A stretch of DNA of 64,000 nt. Origin: DASRWT01 sp963748485 (GTDB lineage Bacteria > Methylomirabilota > Methylomirabilia > Rokubacteriales > CSP1-6). Positions 40,127-48,413 of the stretch are shown piece by piece; position 1 is the first letter of the stretch; the number at the start of each line of letters is the position of its first letter. The position numbers and the translations under genes are program-made. The notes beneath the pieces are model-generated. The model was given only the letters and a program-made list of their open reading frames with translations. It did not search any database and was not told where the DNA came from. The DNA lies in NCBI GenBank assembly GCA_963748485.1, contig CAVVJF010000013.1, positions 248,001-312,000 of the forward strand, given 5' to 3'.

Positions 40127-40804
40127 GTGTCCGCGCCCGCCCGGCCGCCCGTCGCCCTTCGCCGCCGCTTCCAGCGCGCCCTGCTTGGCTGGTACGCGAA
40201 GCATCGGCGCGACCTGCCCTGGCGCGCCACCACCGACCCGTATCACATTCTCGTGTCGGAGATCATGCTCCAGCAGACGCAGGTGGAGCGCGTCGTGCCG
40301 AAGTACCACGAGTTCCTCGCGCGCTATCCCACGCTCGAGCGCCTGGCCCGCGCCCGACCCGCCGAGGTTCGGCGCGTGTGGTATCCCCTCGGCTACAACA
40401 TCCGCCCCGTGAACCTGCAAGGCATCGCCCGCGAGGCCCTCGCACGCTACGACGGGCGCCTCCCCCACGACGTGGCCGCGCTGCGCGGGATGCGGGGCAT
40501 CGGCCGCTACACGGCGGGGGCGATGCTGTCCTTCGCGTTTCGGCGGGACGCCGCCGTGGTGGATACGAATGTTCGGCGCGTCCTGGGCCGCGTCTTCCTC
40601 GGCCCCCGGCGGCTGGCTCGGCTCCGCGGCCAGAAGGCGATGTGGGATCTCTCGGAGGCGCTGCTGCCGAAGGGCCGCGCCTACGACTGGAACCAGGCGC
40701 TCATGGACTTCGGGGCCACCTGGTGCACCGCGCGCGCGCCGCGCTGCCGGCCCTGCCCCATGCGGCGATACTGCGCGAGCTATCCGGCCTCCAGCGTTCC
40801 ATGA
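40127..40804 (+). CDS. mutY: A/G-specific adenine glycosylase MutY (short form)
   Basis: A 225-residue HhH-GPD DNA glycosylase that removes A opposite 8-oxoguanine. LPWRATTDPYHILVSEIMLQQTQVERV carries the catalytic Glu, MRGIGRYTAGAML is the helix-hairpin-helix, and DTNVRRVLGR contains the catalytic Asp. The cluster ligands CX6CX2CX5C are present at the end (CTARAPRCRPCPMRRYC). It lacks the C-terminal Nudix-like domain of full MutY (about 350 residues). GTG 40127. Its end overlaps the next gene; mutT follows 600 bases on. Confidence 0.9.
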   Translation: MSAPARPPVALRRRFQRALLGWYAKHRRDLPWRATTDPYHILVSEIMLQQTQVERVVPKYHEFLARYPTLERLARARPAEVRRVWYPLGYNIRPVNLQGIAREALARYDGRLPHDVAALRGMRGIGRYTAGAMLSFAFRRDAAVVDTNVRRVLGRVFLGPRRLARLRGQKAMWDLSEALLPKGRAYDWNQALMDFGATWCTARAPRCRPCPMRRYCASYPASSVP

Positions 40805-41331
40805 CCGCCCAGGCGGCCGCCATCGGCGCCGGCCTCGCTCTGCTCGCAAGCCTCGCCGCCCCCGCCCGCGCCGCCGAATCGTCGGCCGGCGCCCTGTCCG
40901 CTCTTCTCCCGGACCTCGTCCCGGGGGCGAAGCGGATCGCGATCCTCTGGGATCCGGACGTGGCCGACGCGAGGGCGGACTTCGTGGCCGCGTGGGACGG
41001 TGCCCGTGCCCAGGGCCTCATGCCCAGCGGGCTCGAGCTGCGTAGCGCCGCGGAGATCGACGCGGTGCTCGCCGAGGTGATCCGCCTGCGGTCGGAGGGC
41101 GTGCTGGTCCTTCGTCTTCGTGTCGGTCGCGATGGGCTCGGGCGCATCGCCGCGCTCGCCGCGGCCCGCTCGCTTCCCGCGCTGTCGCTGGACCGCGACT
41201 TCGCTCCCGTGGGCGGCCTCCTGTCGCTTGGGTTCGAGGGCACCCTCGTGGTCAACTTGAAGGTGGCGCGCGGCCTCGGGCTGCGGGTGCCACCCGCGAT
41301 ACTCCGGCGCGCCGGCGAGGTGATCGAATGA
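40801..41331 (+). CDS. Truncated ABC_sub_bind-type solute-binding protein
   Basis: A 176-residue exported protein. A signal (AIGAGLALLASLAAPARAA) leads into GAKRIAILWDPDVADARADFVAAWDGARAQGL, and the end VNLKVARGLGLRVPPAILRRAGEVIE is the standard C-terminus of the ABC_sub_bind (tryptophan/tyrosine-type binding) family; full members are about 320 residues. About half of the family fold is missing, apparently the N-terminal lobe. ATG overlaps the mutY stop (ATGA), so it is translated with mutY. May be decayed or a small derivative binder. Confidence 0.75.
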   Translation: MTAQAAAIGAGLALLASLAAPARAAESSAGALSALLPDLVPGAKRIAILWDPDVADARADFVAAWDGARAQGLMPSGLELRSAAEIDAVLAEVIRLRSEGVLVLRLRVGRDGLGRIAALAAARSLPALSLDRDFAPVGGLLSLGFEGTLVVNLKVARGLGLRVPPAILRRAGEVIE

Positions 41332-41398
41332 GAGCCGCGAGGATCGCGGGTGTGGAGCATGCGTCGCGGCGCCCGCCCAGACGGAGCGCGGCTCGCCG

Positions 41399-41782
41399 TT
41401 GAAGGTGATCGAGGTCGTCGCCGCGGTCATCGAGCGGGGCGGGAAGATCCTCATTACGCGTCGTCCCGAGGGCGCCCACCTCGCGGGCCTGTGGGAATTT
41501 CCCGGTGGGAAGGCCGAAGCGGGCGAGTCCCCCGACCGCGCGCTCGCGCGGGAAGTGCGCGAGGAGCTCGGCGTCGCCTTCACCGCTGGCGAGCGGCTGG
41601 CCGAGGTGGATTGGCAGTACCCGGACAAGCGAGTGCGCATCGATTTCTATCGCGGGACCATCGAAGGCGAGCCTCGCCCCCTCGAGGGGCAGGAGATGGC
41701 CTGGGTCGCGCCCGACGATCTCGGCCGCTACGACTTTCCGCCGGCCGACGCCGCCGTGCTCGCGCGGCTCAGGCGACGGTGA
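41399..41782 (+). CDS. MutT-type Nudix hydrolase
   Basis: A 127-residue (deoxy)nucleoside triphosphate pyrophosphohydrolase. The Nudix box is complete: GGKAEAGESPDRALAREVREELGV (G-x5-E-x7-REVREELG). The enzyme probably removes 8-oxo-dGTP from the pool, complementary to MutY. TTG 41399 gives MKVIEVVAAVIERGGKILITRR. Its last 14 bases overlap the convergent TRAP permease gene. Confidence 0.9.
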   Translation: MKVIEVVAAVIERGGKILITRRPEGAHLAGLWEFPGGKAEAGESPDRALAREVREELGVAFTAGERLAEVDWQYPDKRVRIDFYRGTIEGEPRPLEGQEMAWVAPDDLGRYDFPPADAAVLARLRRR

Positions 41783-43649
41783 GGGGAGCGCGGGCGCTCC
41801 GCCGGCTCCACATCCCCCACCCAAGCACCGCCGCGTAGACGGCCAGTCCCGCCACCTGCACCGAGAACCGGCGCGTCACCAGCATGGCCGCCGACACGAG
41901 GCATACCGCGCGCAGGCCCCAGCCGATGGGCGCCCAGCTGTGCCCCACGACCACCGAAGCGAGCGCGGTCGCCGACACTGCCGCGAAGCCGGTCATCACG
42001 AGGATCTCGCCCCAGCTCCCCTTGAGCAGCAGCTCCGGATGGAACACGAAGGCGAAGGGGACGAGGAAGCCCGCGATGCCGAGCCGAAAGGCCTCGATGC
42101 CGGTGCCGAACATGTCCGAGCCCGCGATGTTCGCGGCGGCGAAGGCGGTCACGGCGTCGGGCGGCGTGAGATCGGAGAGGACGGCGTAGTAGAAGACGAA
42201 GAGGTGCGCGGCGAGCATGCTGACCCCGAGATTGCCCATGGCCGCCGCGCCCACCGTGACGGCGATGACATAGGCGGCGGTGGTGGGGATGCCGGTGCCC
42301 AGCACCGAGACCACAAGGAAGACGAGGACCATCGCGACGATCAGGACGCCCTGCGCCGCCTGCACCACCACCCCGCCGAAGGCCAGCGCGGCCCCCGTGC
42401 GCGTGAGCACGCCCACGATCATGCCCGACCCCGCCAGCGCGACGGCGATGGTGGCGGCGCTCAGGCCCGCCTCCACCAGCGCCGCGGCGCACTTGCGCGG
42501 CGTCATCCAGGTGCGTCGGTCCAGGAAGGACAGTACGAAGGTGGCGACGATAGTGTAGAAGGCCGCGCCGGTGGGCGAGTAGCCCTGGGCGAGCAGGTAC
42601 ACGATGAGGACGAACGGGACCACGAAGTAGCCGCGCCGTAGCACCGGCTTCCACGAGGGCAGCTCGCTCCGGGGCACCGGGCGCAGCCCGTCGCGCAGGG
42701 CGAGGAAGTGCACCACCGCGAAGAGCCCGACGTAGTAGAGGATGGCGGGGATGGCCGCCGCCTTGATGATGTCGAAGTACGAGATGCCCGTCACCTCGGA
42801 CATGATGAAGACGCCGGCCCCCATCACCGGAGGCATGATCTGGCCGCCCGTGCCCGCGATGGCCTCGATGGCGGCGGCCGCTTTCGGTGGATAGCCGCCG
42901 CGCTTCATCAGGGGAATGGTGAACGACCCCGTGGCATAGACATTGGCCACCGTCGAGCCCGAGATGGTGCCGAAGAGCGCGGAGCCGATCACCGCGATCT
43001 TGGCGGGGCCGCCGCGGGCCCAGCCCGCCGCTCGCACCGCGACGTCGATCACCCACTCCCCGACCCCGGCCTTCATCATGACGGAGGCGAAGAGGATGTA
43101 GATATAGAGGATGTTAGCGGAGATGCCGGTGAGGAAGCCGTACATCCCCTCGTCGCCCGCGAGGTACACGAACTCGACCATGCGCGCGAACGGGTAGCCC
43201 TTGAAGTGGAAGACGCCGGGGAACCACTGGCTGGTGGCGAGGTACACCAGCGACAGTGAGATGGTGAGCGCCATCCAGGGCGAGAGCGAGCGGCGGCAGG
43301 CCTCGATGACGAGGACGGCCATCATTGCCCCGATCGCCACCTCCACCGGCAGCACCGGCGAGGCCCCCTCCCAGCGATGGTTGAGGCGGTCGGCGTCCCA
43401 GATGAGGTAGGCACTGGCGAGCCAGGACAGGGCGGCCCACAGGCAGTCGGGGGCGCTCGGCCGATTCTGCGGGGAGCGCTTGCCAAAGGGAAAGGCGAGA
43501 AAGACCAGCGGGACTAGGAAGAGGAGGTGCATCGACCGCTGCACACGCGGCTCGAACACGCCGTAGCCGGCGGTGTAGAGATGAAAAAGGGAGGCCGCGG
43601 CGGCATACGCCCCGGCTGCCCAGTAGATCGTGCCGGTTAACTTCCTGAT
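41769..43649 (-). CDS. TRAP transporter fused permease (TAXI type), ATC start
   Basis: About 626 residues, a DctQM-like fused permease with roughly 15-18 membrane segments. GVGEWVIDVAVRAAGWARGGPAKIAVIGSALFGTISGSTVANVYATG is the DctM core and PPVMGAGVFIMSEVTGI the gating region. A GTG at 43559 would drop the first membrane segment. The frame is open to ATC 43649 (MRKLTGTIYW), with GGAG (43658-43661) eight bases upstream and TAGTAT at 43674-43679. Works with the TAXI solute-binding protein gene 1.1 kb upstream, driven by ion gradients; substrates usually organic acids. Confidence 0.88.
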   Translation of the reverse strand: MRKLTGTIYWAAGAYAAAASLFHLYTAGYGVFEPRVQRSMHLLFLVPLVFLAFPFGKRSPQNRPSAPDCLWAALSWLASAYLIWDADRLNHRWEGASPVLPVEVAIGAMMAVLVIEACRRSLSPWMALTISLSLVYLATSQWFPGVFHFKGYPFARMVEFVYLAGDEGMYGFLTGISANILYIYILFASVMMKAGVGEWVIDVAVRAAGWARGGPAKIAVIGSALFGTISGSTVANVYATGSFTIPLMKRGGYPPKAAAAIEAIAGTGGQIMPPVMGAGVFIMSEVTGISYFDIIKAAAIPAILYYVGLFAVVHFLALRDGLRPVPRSELPSWKPVLRRGYFVVPFVLIVYLLAQGYSPTGAAFYTIVATFVLSFLDRRTWMTPRKCAAALVEAGLSAATIAVALAGSGMIVGVLTRTGAALAFGGVVVQAAQGVLIVAMVLVFLVVSVLGTGIPTTAAYVIAVTVGAAAMGNLGVSMLAAHLFVFYYAVLSDLTPPDAVTAFAAANIAGSDMFGTGIEAFRLGIAGFLVPFAFVFHPELLLKGSWGEILVMTGFAAVSATALASVVVGHSWAPIGWGLRAVCLVSAAMLVTRRFSVQVAGLAVYAAVLGWGMWSRRSARAPLTVA

Positions 43650-43657
43650 TTCGTTCG

Positions 43658-43661
43658 CTCC
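43658..43661 (-). promoter_or_regulatory. Shine-Dalgarno for the ATC start of the TRAP permease gene
   Basis: GGAG eight bases before ATC 43649. Confidence 0.45.
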
Positions 43662-43673
43662 CGGGCCGGGGGG

Positions 43674-43679
43674 ATACTA
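43674..43679 (-). promoter_or_regulatory. -10 element (TAGTAT) of the TRAP permease gene
   Basis: TAGTAT 24 bases before ATC 43649, with GGAG in the short leader. Gives the permease its own promoter downstream of the ABC-type gene. Confidence 0.4.
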
Positions 43680-43716
43680 TCCGCCCGGACTTCGTGCCCG
43701 CCAGGCTCTGGCACAA

Positions 43717-44691
43717 TCACTCGATCACCTGATCCGCTCGCAGCAAGAGCGACTGAGGGATCGTCAGGCCGAGCGCCCTCGCCACCTTGAGGTTGATGAC
43801 CAATTCAAACTTTGTGGGTTGCTCCACAGGCAGGTCGGCAGGTTTGACGCCCTTGAGGATACGGTCTACGTACGCTGCAGCTCGCCGCGACATATCAGCA
43901 AGACTGGCGCCGTACGCCATGAGGCCACCGGCCTCCACGAAGTCCGCGTTCTCGTAAATCGCGGGCAGGCCGGTCTCCGAGGCGAGCTGCGCGATGCGCC
44001 GGCGCTCCACCCAGAACATTGGGTGCGGATGGACGAGCAATGCCTCCGGCCGTGCCGCGCGAGCTGCTGCGAAGGCGGCACCGATCTCATCCGGCCGCCT
44101 GGCGATGAAGAACTGGATCTGAAGACCCAGGCGTGCGGCCTCACGCTCGATCGCGCGATGCTTCGCGGTGACGAGGGCGGCGACTCTCGCAAGCCGGGGC
44201 ACGGCGTCCTTGAGCAGTTGAAGTCGCTTCCCCGCCAGCTCGCCGGTCAGGTGGCTGAAGCCAGTCATGTTTCCGCCAGGCCGAGCGAGGCTCGCGACCA
44301 GGCCGCCCTCCTCAGGATCGGCGACCCCGACGAACACGACGGGTACTGTCGAGGTCGCCTTCTTGAGCGCCTCGGCGAGCTCGTTCGAGCCGACTATCAC
44401 TACATCGACATCCTGTCCGATCAGGTCCCTGGCCGCGTTCACCATCTCATCGCCCTCGCGCACGGCGCAGCGCTCGACGACGATGTAATTTCGCATCTCG
44501 ACATACCCGAGTTCCCGAAGCGCATTCTGGAACGCGACCGACACGGCACGACGGGCCTCGCGGTCGCAGCCGGGCGGTAGGCCGGGGACGAGGAGTCCGA
44601 TCCGCCAGACCTTCCCCGCTTGCTGCGCCTTCGCGGCGAGCGGCGCGGCGAGGAGCCCGGCAGCGCCAGCAAGGAATGCCCGCCGATCCAC
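43717..44691 (-). CDS. ABC transporter substrate-binding protein (ABC_sub_bind family)
   Basis: A 324-residue exported protein. DRRAFLAGAAGLLAAPLAAKAQQAGKVWRIG is a twin-Arg-like leader (RR-AFLAG) with cleavage after AQQA. The mature protein has VALVTAKHRAIEREAARLG, NADFVEAGGLMAYGASLADM and ends ARALGLTIPQSLLLRADQVIE, all typical of the ABC_sub_bind family, which binds aromatic amino acids or related compounds. No ABC permease or ATPase is next to it. GTG 44691 overlaps the stop of a decayed paralogue. Base composition is lower in GC than its neighbours, suggesting transfer. Confidence 0.9.
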   Translation of the reverse strand: MDRRAFLAGAAGLLAAPLAAKAQQAGKVWRIGLLVPGLPPGCDREARRAVSVAFQNALRELGYVEMRNYIVVERCAVREGDEMVNAARDLIGQDVDVVIVGSNELAEALKKATSTVPVVFVGVADPEEGGLVASLARPGGNMTGFSHLTGELAGKRLQLLKDAVPRLARVAALVTAKHRAIEREAARLGLQIQFFIARRPDEIGAAFAAARAARPEALLVHPHPMFWVERRRIAQLASETGLPAIYENADFVEAGGLMAYGASLADMSRRAAAYVDRILKGVKPADLPVEQPTKFELVINLKVARALGLTIPQSLLLRADQVIE

Positions 44692-44765
44692 TACTCGATC
44701 ACCTGGTCAACGCGCAGCAGGAGCGTCGGCGGGATCGTGAGGCAGAGGGCCTTCGCGGTGCCGGT
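44691..44765 (-). pseudogene. 3' remnant of a second ABC_sub_bind gene
   Basis: Reading back from TAG 44691-44693, the minus strand encodes TGTAKALCLTIPPTLLLRVDQVIE, clearly the C-terminus of an ABC_sub_bind protein (compare ARALGLTIPQSLLLRADQVIE next door). Upstream of that the homology stops. So about 24 residues of a former tandem paralogue survive between the TAXI gene and the intact ABC-type gene. Confidence 0.75.
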
Positions 44766-44783
44766 GAGCGTCCGCACCGACCG

Positions 44784-45809
44784 CTACTTGAGCCAGCCCT
44801 TCTCCTTGTAGTACTTCTCCGCGCCGGGATGCAGCGCCACGCCCAGGAACATGTGCCCCTTGGCGGGGTCGTAGTCGGCGAGGCTGCCGTGGATCTTCCG
44901 CACCCGGTCGACGTTGTCGTTCAGCGTCTTCGCCAGCGTGTAGGCGGTGTCGTTGGGCATCTTCGAGGACACCGTGATCGTCGTGCCCATGGTCGCGGAG
45001 ACCACCGGCTCGTTGCCGTTGGCCGCCTTGGGATAGGTGCCGGCGGAAATCGTGCCTTCGCCGAGGCCGTACTTGCCGAGGTACTCGAGCAAGGGCTTGG
45101 GGAAGGCCAGGATGCGGAGGTCGCGGCCCACCGAGGCCTCGGTGATGGAGGCGCCGGGGAGCGCCAGGAACGTGAAGGTGCCGTCCACGTTCCGATCCTT
45201 GAAGGCGCCGGCCTGCTCGGAATACGAGCCGCGGAAGAACTTCGCCCCCCCCGCTTCCCAAGCCCTGTAGCACTCCTCGATCTTGACGCCGGAGCAGAGG
45301 CCGTAGTGCACCATGACCTTCTCGAACACCCAGACGTCGGAGGAGCCGGGCTTCGAGATGGCGAGGCGGATCGGCTTCCGCCCCTTGATGATCTCCTCGA
45401 TGCTCATCTTGGCGTAGGGCGAGTCGTTGGCGACGTAGAAGTGGAAGGTGTTGAGGCTCATGTTGCCGGCGATGGCGCGGAGGTCGGGCATGGGCTTGCC
45501 CGTGTAGGGATCCTCGCCGCGGAAGGCGGCGCCGAGGAGCGGGGGCAGGCCCATGCCGATCTCGGCCTCCCCGCCCTGGACGAGCACGGGATTCTGGGTG
45601 CCGCCGCCCGGGATCACCTTGATGTTGAGGCCGGCCTTCTCGCGCAGGAGCTCGGCCATCCCGCCCGAGATGGCGTACCAGCCGCCGCCCACCGCGCCCG
45701 CGGTCCACGTCAGCGAGGGCTGCGCGGCGGCGGGGGCGACGAGCGCGGCCGCGAGGGCGAGGGCGCCGAGAAGGGTGAGCGAGCGTCGCGTGGACGTCCG
45801 GATCGGCAT
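44784..45809 (-). CDS. TAXI-family TRAP transporter solute-binding protein
   Basis: A 341-residue exported protein. Signal LTLLGALALAAALVAPAAA; mature TAXI (TRAP-associated extracytoplasmic immunogenic) domain from LTWTAGAVGGGWYAISGGMAELL, with PGGGTQNPVLVQGGEAEIGMG, characteristic of the family. It delivers a solute, often glutamate-like or other carboxylates, to the fused permease at 41.8-43.6 kb. ATG 45809 has AGGAGG eight bases upstream. Codes between the racemase-like gene and the ABC-type genes. Confidence 0.93.
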   Translation of the reverse strand: MPIRTSTRRSLTLLGALALAAALVAPAAAQPSLTWTAGAVGGGWYAISGGMAELLREKAGLNIKVIPGGGTQNPVLVQGGEAEIGMGLPPLLGAAFRGEDPYTGKPMPDLRAIAGNMSLNTFHFYVANDSPYAKMSIEEIIKGRKPIRLAISKPGSSDVWVFEKVMVHYGLCSGVKIEECYRAWEAGGAKFFRGSYSEQAGAFKDRNVDGTFTFLALPGASITEASVGRDLRILAFPKPLLEYLGKYGLGEGTISAGTYPKAANGNEPVVSATMGTTITVSSKMPNDTAYTLAKTLNDNVDRVRKIHGSLADYDPAKGHMFLGVALHPGAEKYYKEKGWLK

Positions 45810-45835
45810 CGGGGGAACCCTCCTGTGAATGGTTG

Positions 45836-46576
45836 TCATGCCGGGCGCGGCGACAGGCCGTGCCGCACCGCCTCGTGGACCATTCGCACCAGCGTGGTGA
45901 TGTCGAAGACGGGCAGGCCGGTCAGATCCTGGATGGCGGCGCGGTAGGGCGGCATGTTGGTGCACTCGAGCACGAGGGCGCCGATCTCGGGGTGCGCCTC
46001 CACCAGCCGCCCGGCCACCGCCAGATGCTCCTGGCGGGCTGCCTCCACGTCGAGCTCGAGCAGATTGTCGAGCATCACGCGGGTGAACTCCTTCTCGGTC
46101 TCGAGCCCCGCCACCACCGTGGGGATGTCGGGGCCGATCCCCGCCCCCGCGTAATGCTCCGGCTTGAGCGAGGAGGCGTCCACGGTGAGAATCCCCACCG
46201 CCCGGCCGGGCGGCAGCATGCGATGGACGAGCGGGACCAGCATGAGGCTAGACGTGAAGACGGGCACCGATACCGCCGCCGCCATCTCGGCCTGGAACCG
46301 GGCGAGAAAGCCGCAGTTCGTGGTGATGGCGCGGACGCCCTCGCGCTCGAGAAAGCGGGCGCCCTCGATGAAGGACGGCAGGAGGGCGCGCTGGCCCTGT
46401 CGCACCACCTTGTCGGGCGAGGCCCCCTCCACCCGCTGATAGCGCACCGGGAAGTCGAACGTGCTCGCGTTGCCCATGTCCCCGGGGATGCGCGGGAACT
46501 GAGTGTCGAGCATCAGGATGCCCACGGAGAATCCGTAGAGGTTCTGACCGCCGCGAACGCGCGTGGGGGCGCTCAA
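45836..46576 (-). CDS. Aspartate/glutamate racemase-superfamily protein
   Basis: A 246-residue enzyme of the Asp/Glu/hydantoin racemase or maleate isomerase group. The two catalytic Cys are visible: AITTNCGFLARF (about residue 82) and ALVLECTNMPPYRAA (about 205). It may racemise or isomerise the solute imported by the TAXI-TRAP system next to it. TTG 46576 overlaps the SirB1 stop (TTGA); a longer reading frame lies in the SirB1 gene and is rejected. Confidence 0.85.
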   Translation of the reverse strand: MSAPTRVRGGQNLYGFSVGILMLDTQFPRIPGDMGNASTFDFPVRYQRVEGASPDKVVRQGQRALLPSFIEGARFLEREGVRAITTNCGFLARFQAEMAAAVSVPVFTSSLMLVPLVHRMLPPGRAVGILTVDASSLKPEHYAGAGIGPDIPTVVAGLETEKEFTRVMLDNLLELDVEAARQEHLAVAGRLVEAHPEIGALVLECTNMPPYRAAIQDLTGLPVFDITTLVRMVHEAVRHGLSPRPA

Positions 46577-47406
46577 TTCAGCTCGGCGAGCTTCTGCCGC
46601 ACACGGCGGAGGTGCCCGCGCATCTCCTCGTGATCGGGCGCGTCGGGAAACTCGGTGAGGTAACGCTCCCAGTCCGCCAGCCCCTGCTGATACGCTCCCG
46701 CCTTGGCGAGGGCGATGCCGCGGTCGCGGCGCTCGGTGCCGCAAGCGGGGTCCAGGATGATGAGGTGGTCGCTGATCCTCGCCGCCCGCTCCCATTGCTC
46801 GCTGCGCCAGTAGATGCCCTTGAGGTTGGCGAGCATGCGCGTGAGGAACTGGCGGTTCCCCACCGGCGTGAAGGACGCCTCGGTGAGCCGCACCCGCTTC
46901 CCCAGCGCGCGGGCCACCAGCTCGCGGCACGCCTCCGGGGTCAGGATGGCGCCGCCGTGGAAGGGATCGAGGAGAATGGGCGCCTCCCCGAGCCGCACGC
47001 CGGTGATGAAGTGACCGGGCAGGCCGATGCCCTGCATGGGCAGGCCGAGCCGGCGGCCGACCTCGATGAGCACGAGCGACAGCGAGATGGGGATGCCCAC
47101 CCGCCGGTCGAGCACGTCGGAGAGAAAGCTGTTGCGGGGATCGAAGTAGTCGGCGCGATTGCCCTTGAAGCCGAGCTCCTCGAACAGGTGCTCACGCAGG
47201 CCGTGCAGGCGCTCCACCGGGCTCGCCCCGTTCCGCGCGCCCCCAATCTCGCCCGCGATGGCATCGAGGCGGCCGAGGTAGCGGGGAACATCGAGATCGG
47301 GGTGCTCGAGTCGGCTCAGGGCGAGGGCAGCACGGCCCAGGTCGATCTCGGCATCGGGCCGCTCGACCTCGGCAGTCCAGACGTCGAGCGACGATTCGCC
47401 CTTCAT
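46573..47406 (-). CDS. SirB1-family protein (transglutaminase-like plus TPR)
   Basis: A 277-residue protein of the SirB1 group: transglutaminase-like N-terminal domain (LREHLFEELGFKGNRADYFDPRNSFLSDVLDRR, with GLPGHFITG) followed by a TPR-type helical tail (LANLKGIYWRSEQWERAARI). Function unknown; related proteins support sulfur or virulence regulation. ATG 47406 overlaps the ferritin-like gene's TGA (ATGA), and the stop overlaps the racemase start. Confidence 0.88.
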   Translation of the reverse strand: MKGESSLDVWTAEVERPDAEIDLGRAALALSRLEHPDLDVPRYLGRLDAIAGEIGGARNGASPVERLHGLREHLFEELGFKGNRADYFDPRNSFLSDVLDRRVGIPISLSLVLIEVGRRLGLPMQGIGLPGHFITGVRLGEAPILLDPFHGGAILTPEACRELVARALGKRVRLTEASFTPVGNRQFLTRMLANLKGIYWRSEQWERAARISDHLIILDPACGTERRDRGIALAKAGAYQQGLADWERYLTEFPDAPDHEEMRGHLRRVRQKLAELN

Positions 47407-48065
47407 CAGCAGCCCGGAGCGTGGTGGATGCCCGCCGTCTTGAGCGCGGTCGCCTGCAGCTCCTCGGCGAGGGTGAGCGTGCGCGCGGCGGCGCGCCGGG
47501 CGGCTTCCTGGGCCTCGGGGGTGGTGGCCAGGCGCAGGAGCAGGCGGCGCCCCAGCTCGTGATGGAAGCGCTCGTCGGGCTCGATCACGTCCTGATACAG
47601 AGTGGCGGTGGCGCGGTCGCCGGCCCGCTCGCAGAACTCGATGAACTGCCGGTTCTTCACCACGGCGATGGCCTCGCGCGTGAACTGGCCCGCGGCGACC
47701 CGTTCCACCGTTGTCCGCAGCGTGTCGAGGTACTGGAACAGCGGGCCGTAGCCCTTGCCCAGCAGATCGAGGCCCCCGGTGTCCACACCCAGCTCACGGA
47801 GGCGGTCGGCGATCATCCGATAGTGCTTGGCCTCGTCGCCCGCCTGACGGGCAAAGGCCATCTTGACCTCGACGTCGTCGGTCTTCACCAGCCAGCGGGC
47901 CGCGATCTCGGTGGCCTCGATCTCGTTCTTGAGGGCGACCTTGAGGAGGTTCGTGACGGTGAGGGCGCCCTCGACCTCGGGCTTGAGGGTGGCGTCAGGG
48001 GCGAGGCGGGCGAGCACGGTCTGGTTGGCCGCGTCGAGGGCGCCGACGAATTCTTCGGACGTCAT
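47406..48065 (-). CDS. Ferritin-like diiron-domain protein
   Basis: A 219-residue four-helix protein. Paired ligands are visible: KNEIEATEIA, GDEAKHYRM (ExxH), FIEFCE, PDERFHHELG (ExxH). This is the diiron ferritin-like arrangement of rubrerythrin/MiaE-type oxygenases; the size and layout fit a tRNA-hydroxylase-like or general ferritin-like protein. Four-base overlaps with the genes on both sides (receiver-like upstream, SirB1 downstream) suggest one operon. Confidence 0.82.
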   Translation of the reverse strand: MTSEEFVGALDAANQTVLARLAPDATLKPEVEGALTVTNLLKVALKNEIEATEIAARWLVKTDDVEVKMAFARQAGDEAKHYRMIADRLRELGVDTGGLDLLGKGYGPLFQYLDTLRTTVERVAAGQFTREAIAVVKNRQFIEFCERAGDRATATLYQDVIEPDERFHHELGRRLLLRLATTPEAQEAARRAAARTLTLAEELQATALKTAGIHHAPGC

Positions 48066-48400
48066 GCCGCCACGCCCTCGCGCAATATGCGTGGCAGCTC
48101 CTGCGTCAAGGTTTCCTTGGTGACCACGCGCTCGCAGCGGCCGTGGAGCGGCTGCGTCTGGCGCGCGAGCGCGTGGGTCGTGAAGCCCAGCACAGGGACG
48201 CGGGCCGGCGCGGTCTCGATCGCGCGCAGCAGGGCCTCGTAGTCCCAGCCCGCGGTGGTGAGATCGAGGATGACCAGGGTGGGCGGCTCCACCGCCAGCG
48301 CCGCAGTCACCTCCTCGGGGGTCCGCGCGAAGGTGAGCGGCGTGCCCACCAGGCGCGCCGTCTCGCGGATGCGCGCCACGAAGAAGAGGTCCTTCACCAC
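48062..48400 (-). CDS. Stand-alone receiver-like protein (degenerate)
   Basis: A 112-residue CheY-like protein. The phospho-acceptor strand is present (LVILDLTT, Asp about 46), the Thr of VLGFTTH and the Lys of VVTKETL are in place, but the N-terminal acidic pair expected near residues 8-12 is missing (VKDLFFVARIRETARL). It may be a phosphorylation-independent or weakly active receiver. No histidine kinase is adjacent. ATG 48400; TGA overlaps the ferritin-like gene. Confidence 0.75.
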   Translation of the reverse strand: MVKDLFFVARIRETARLVGTPLTFARTPEEVTAALAVEPPTLVILDLTTAGWDYEALLRAIETAPARVPVLGFTTHALARQTQPLHGRCERVVTKETLTQELPRILREGVAA

Positions 48401-48413
48401 CGCCAGCGCTCGG

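Noticed and set aside
48062..48400. Toxin-antitoxin or phage-defence module around the small receiver-like gene
   Set aside because: The small protein has the receiver strand order (LVILDL, T, K) and the neighbours are SirB1 and ferritin-like; no toxin motif.
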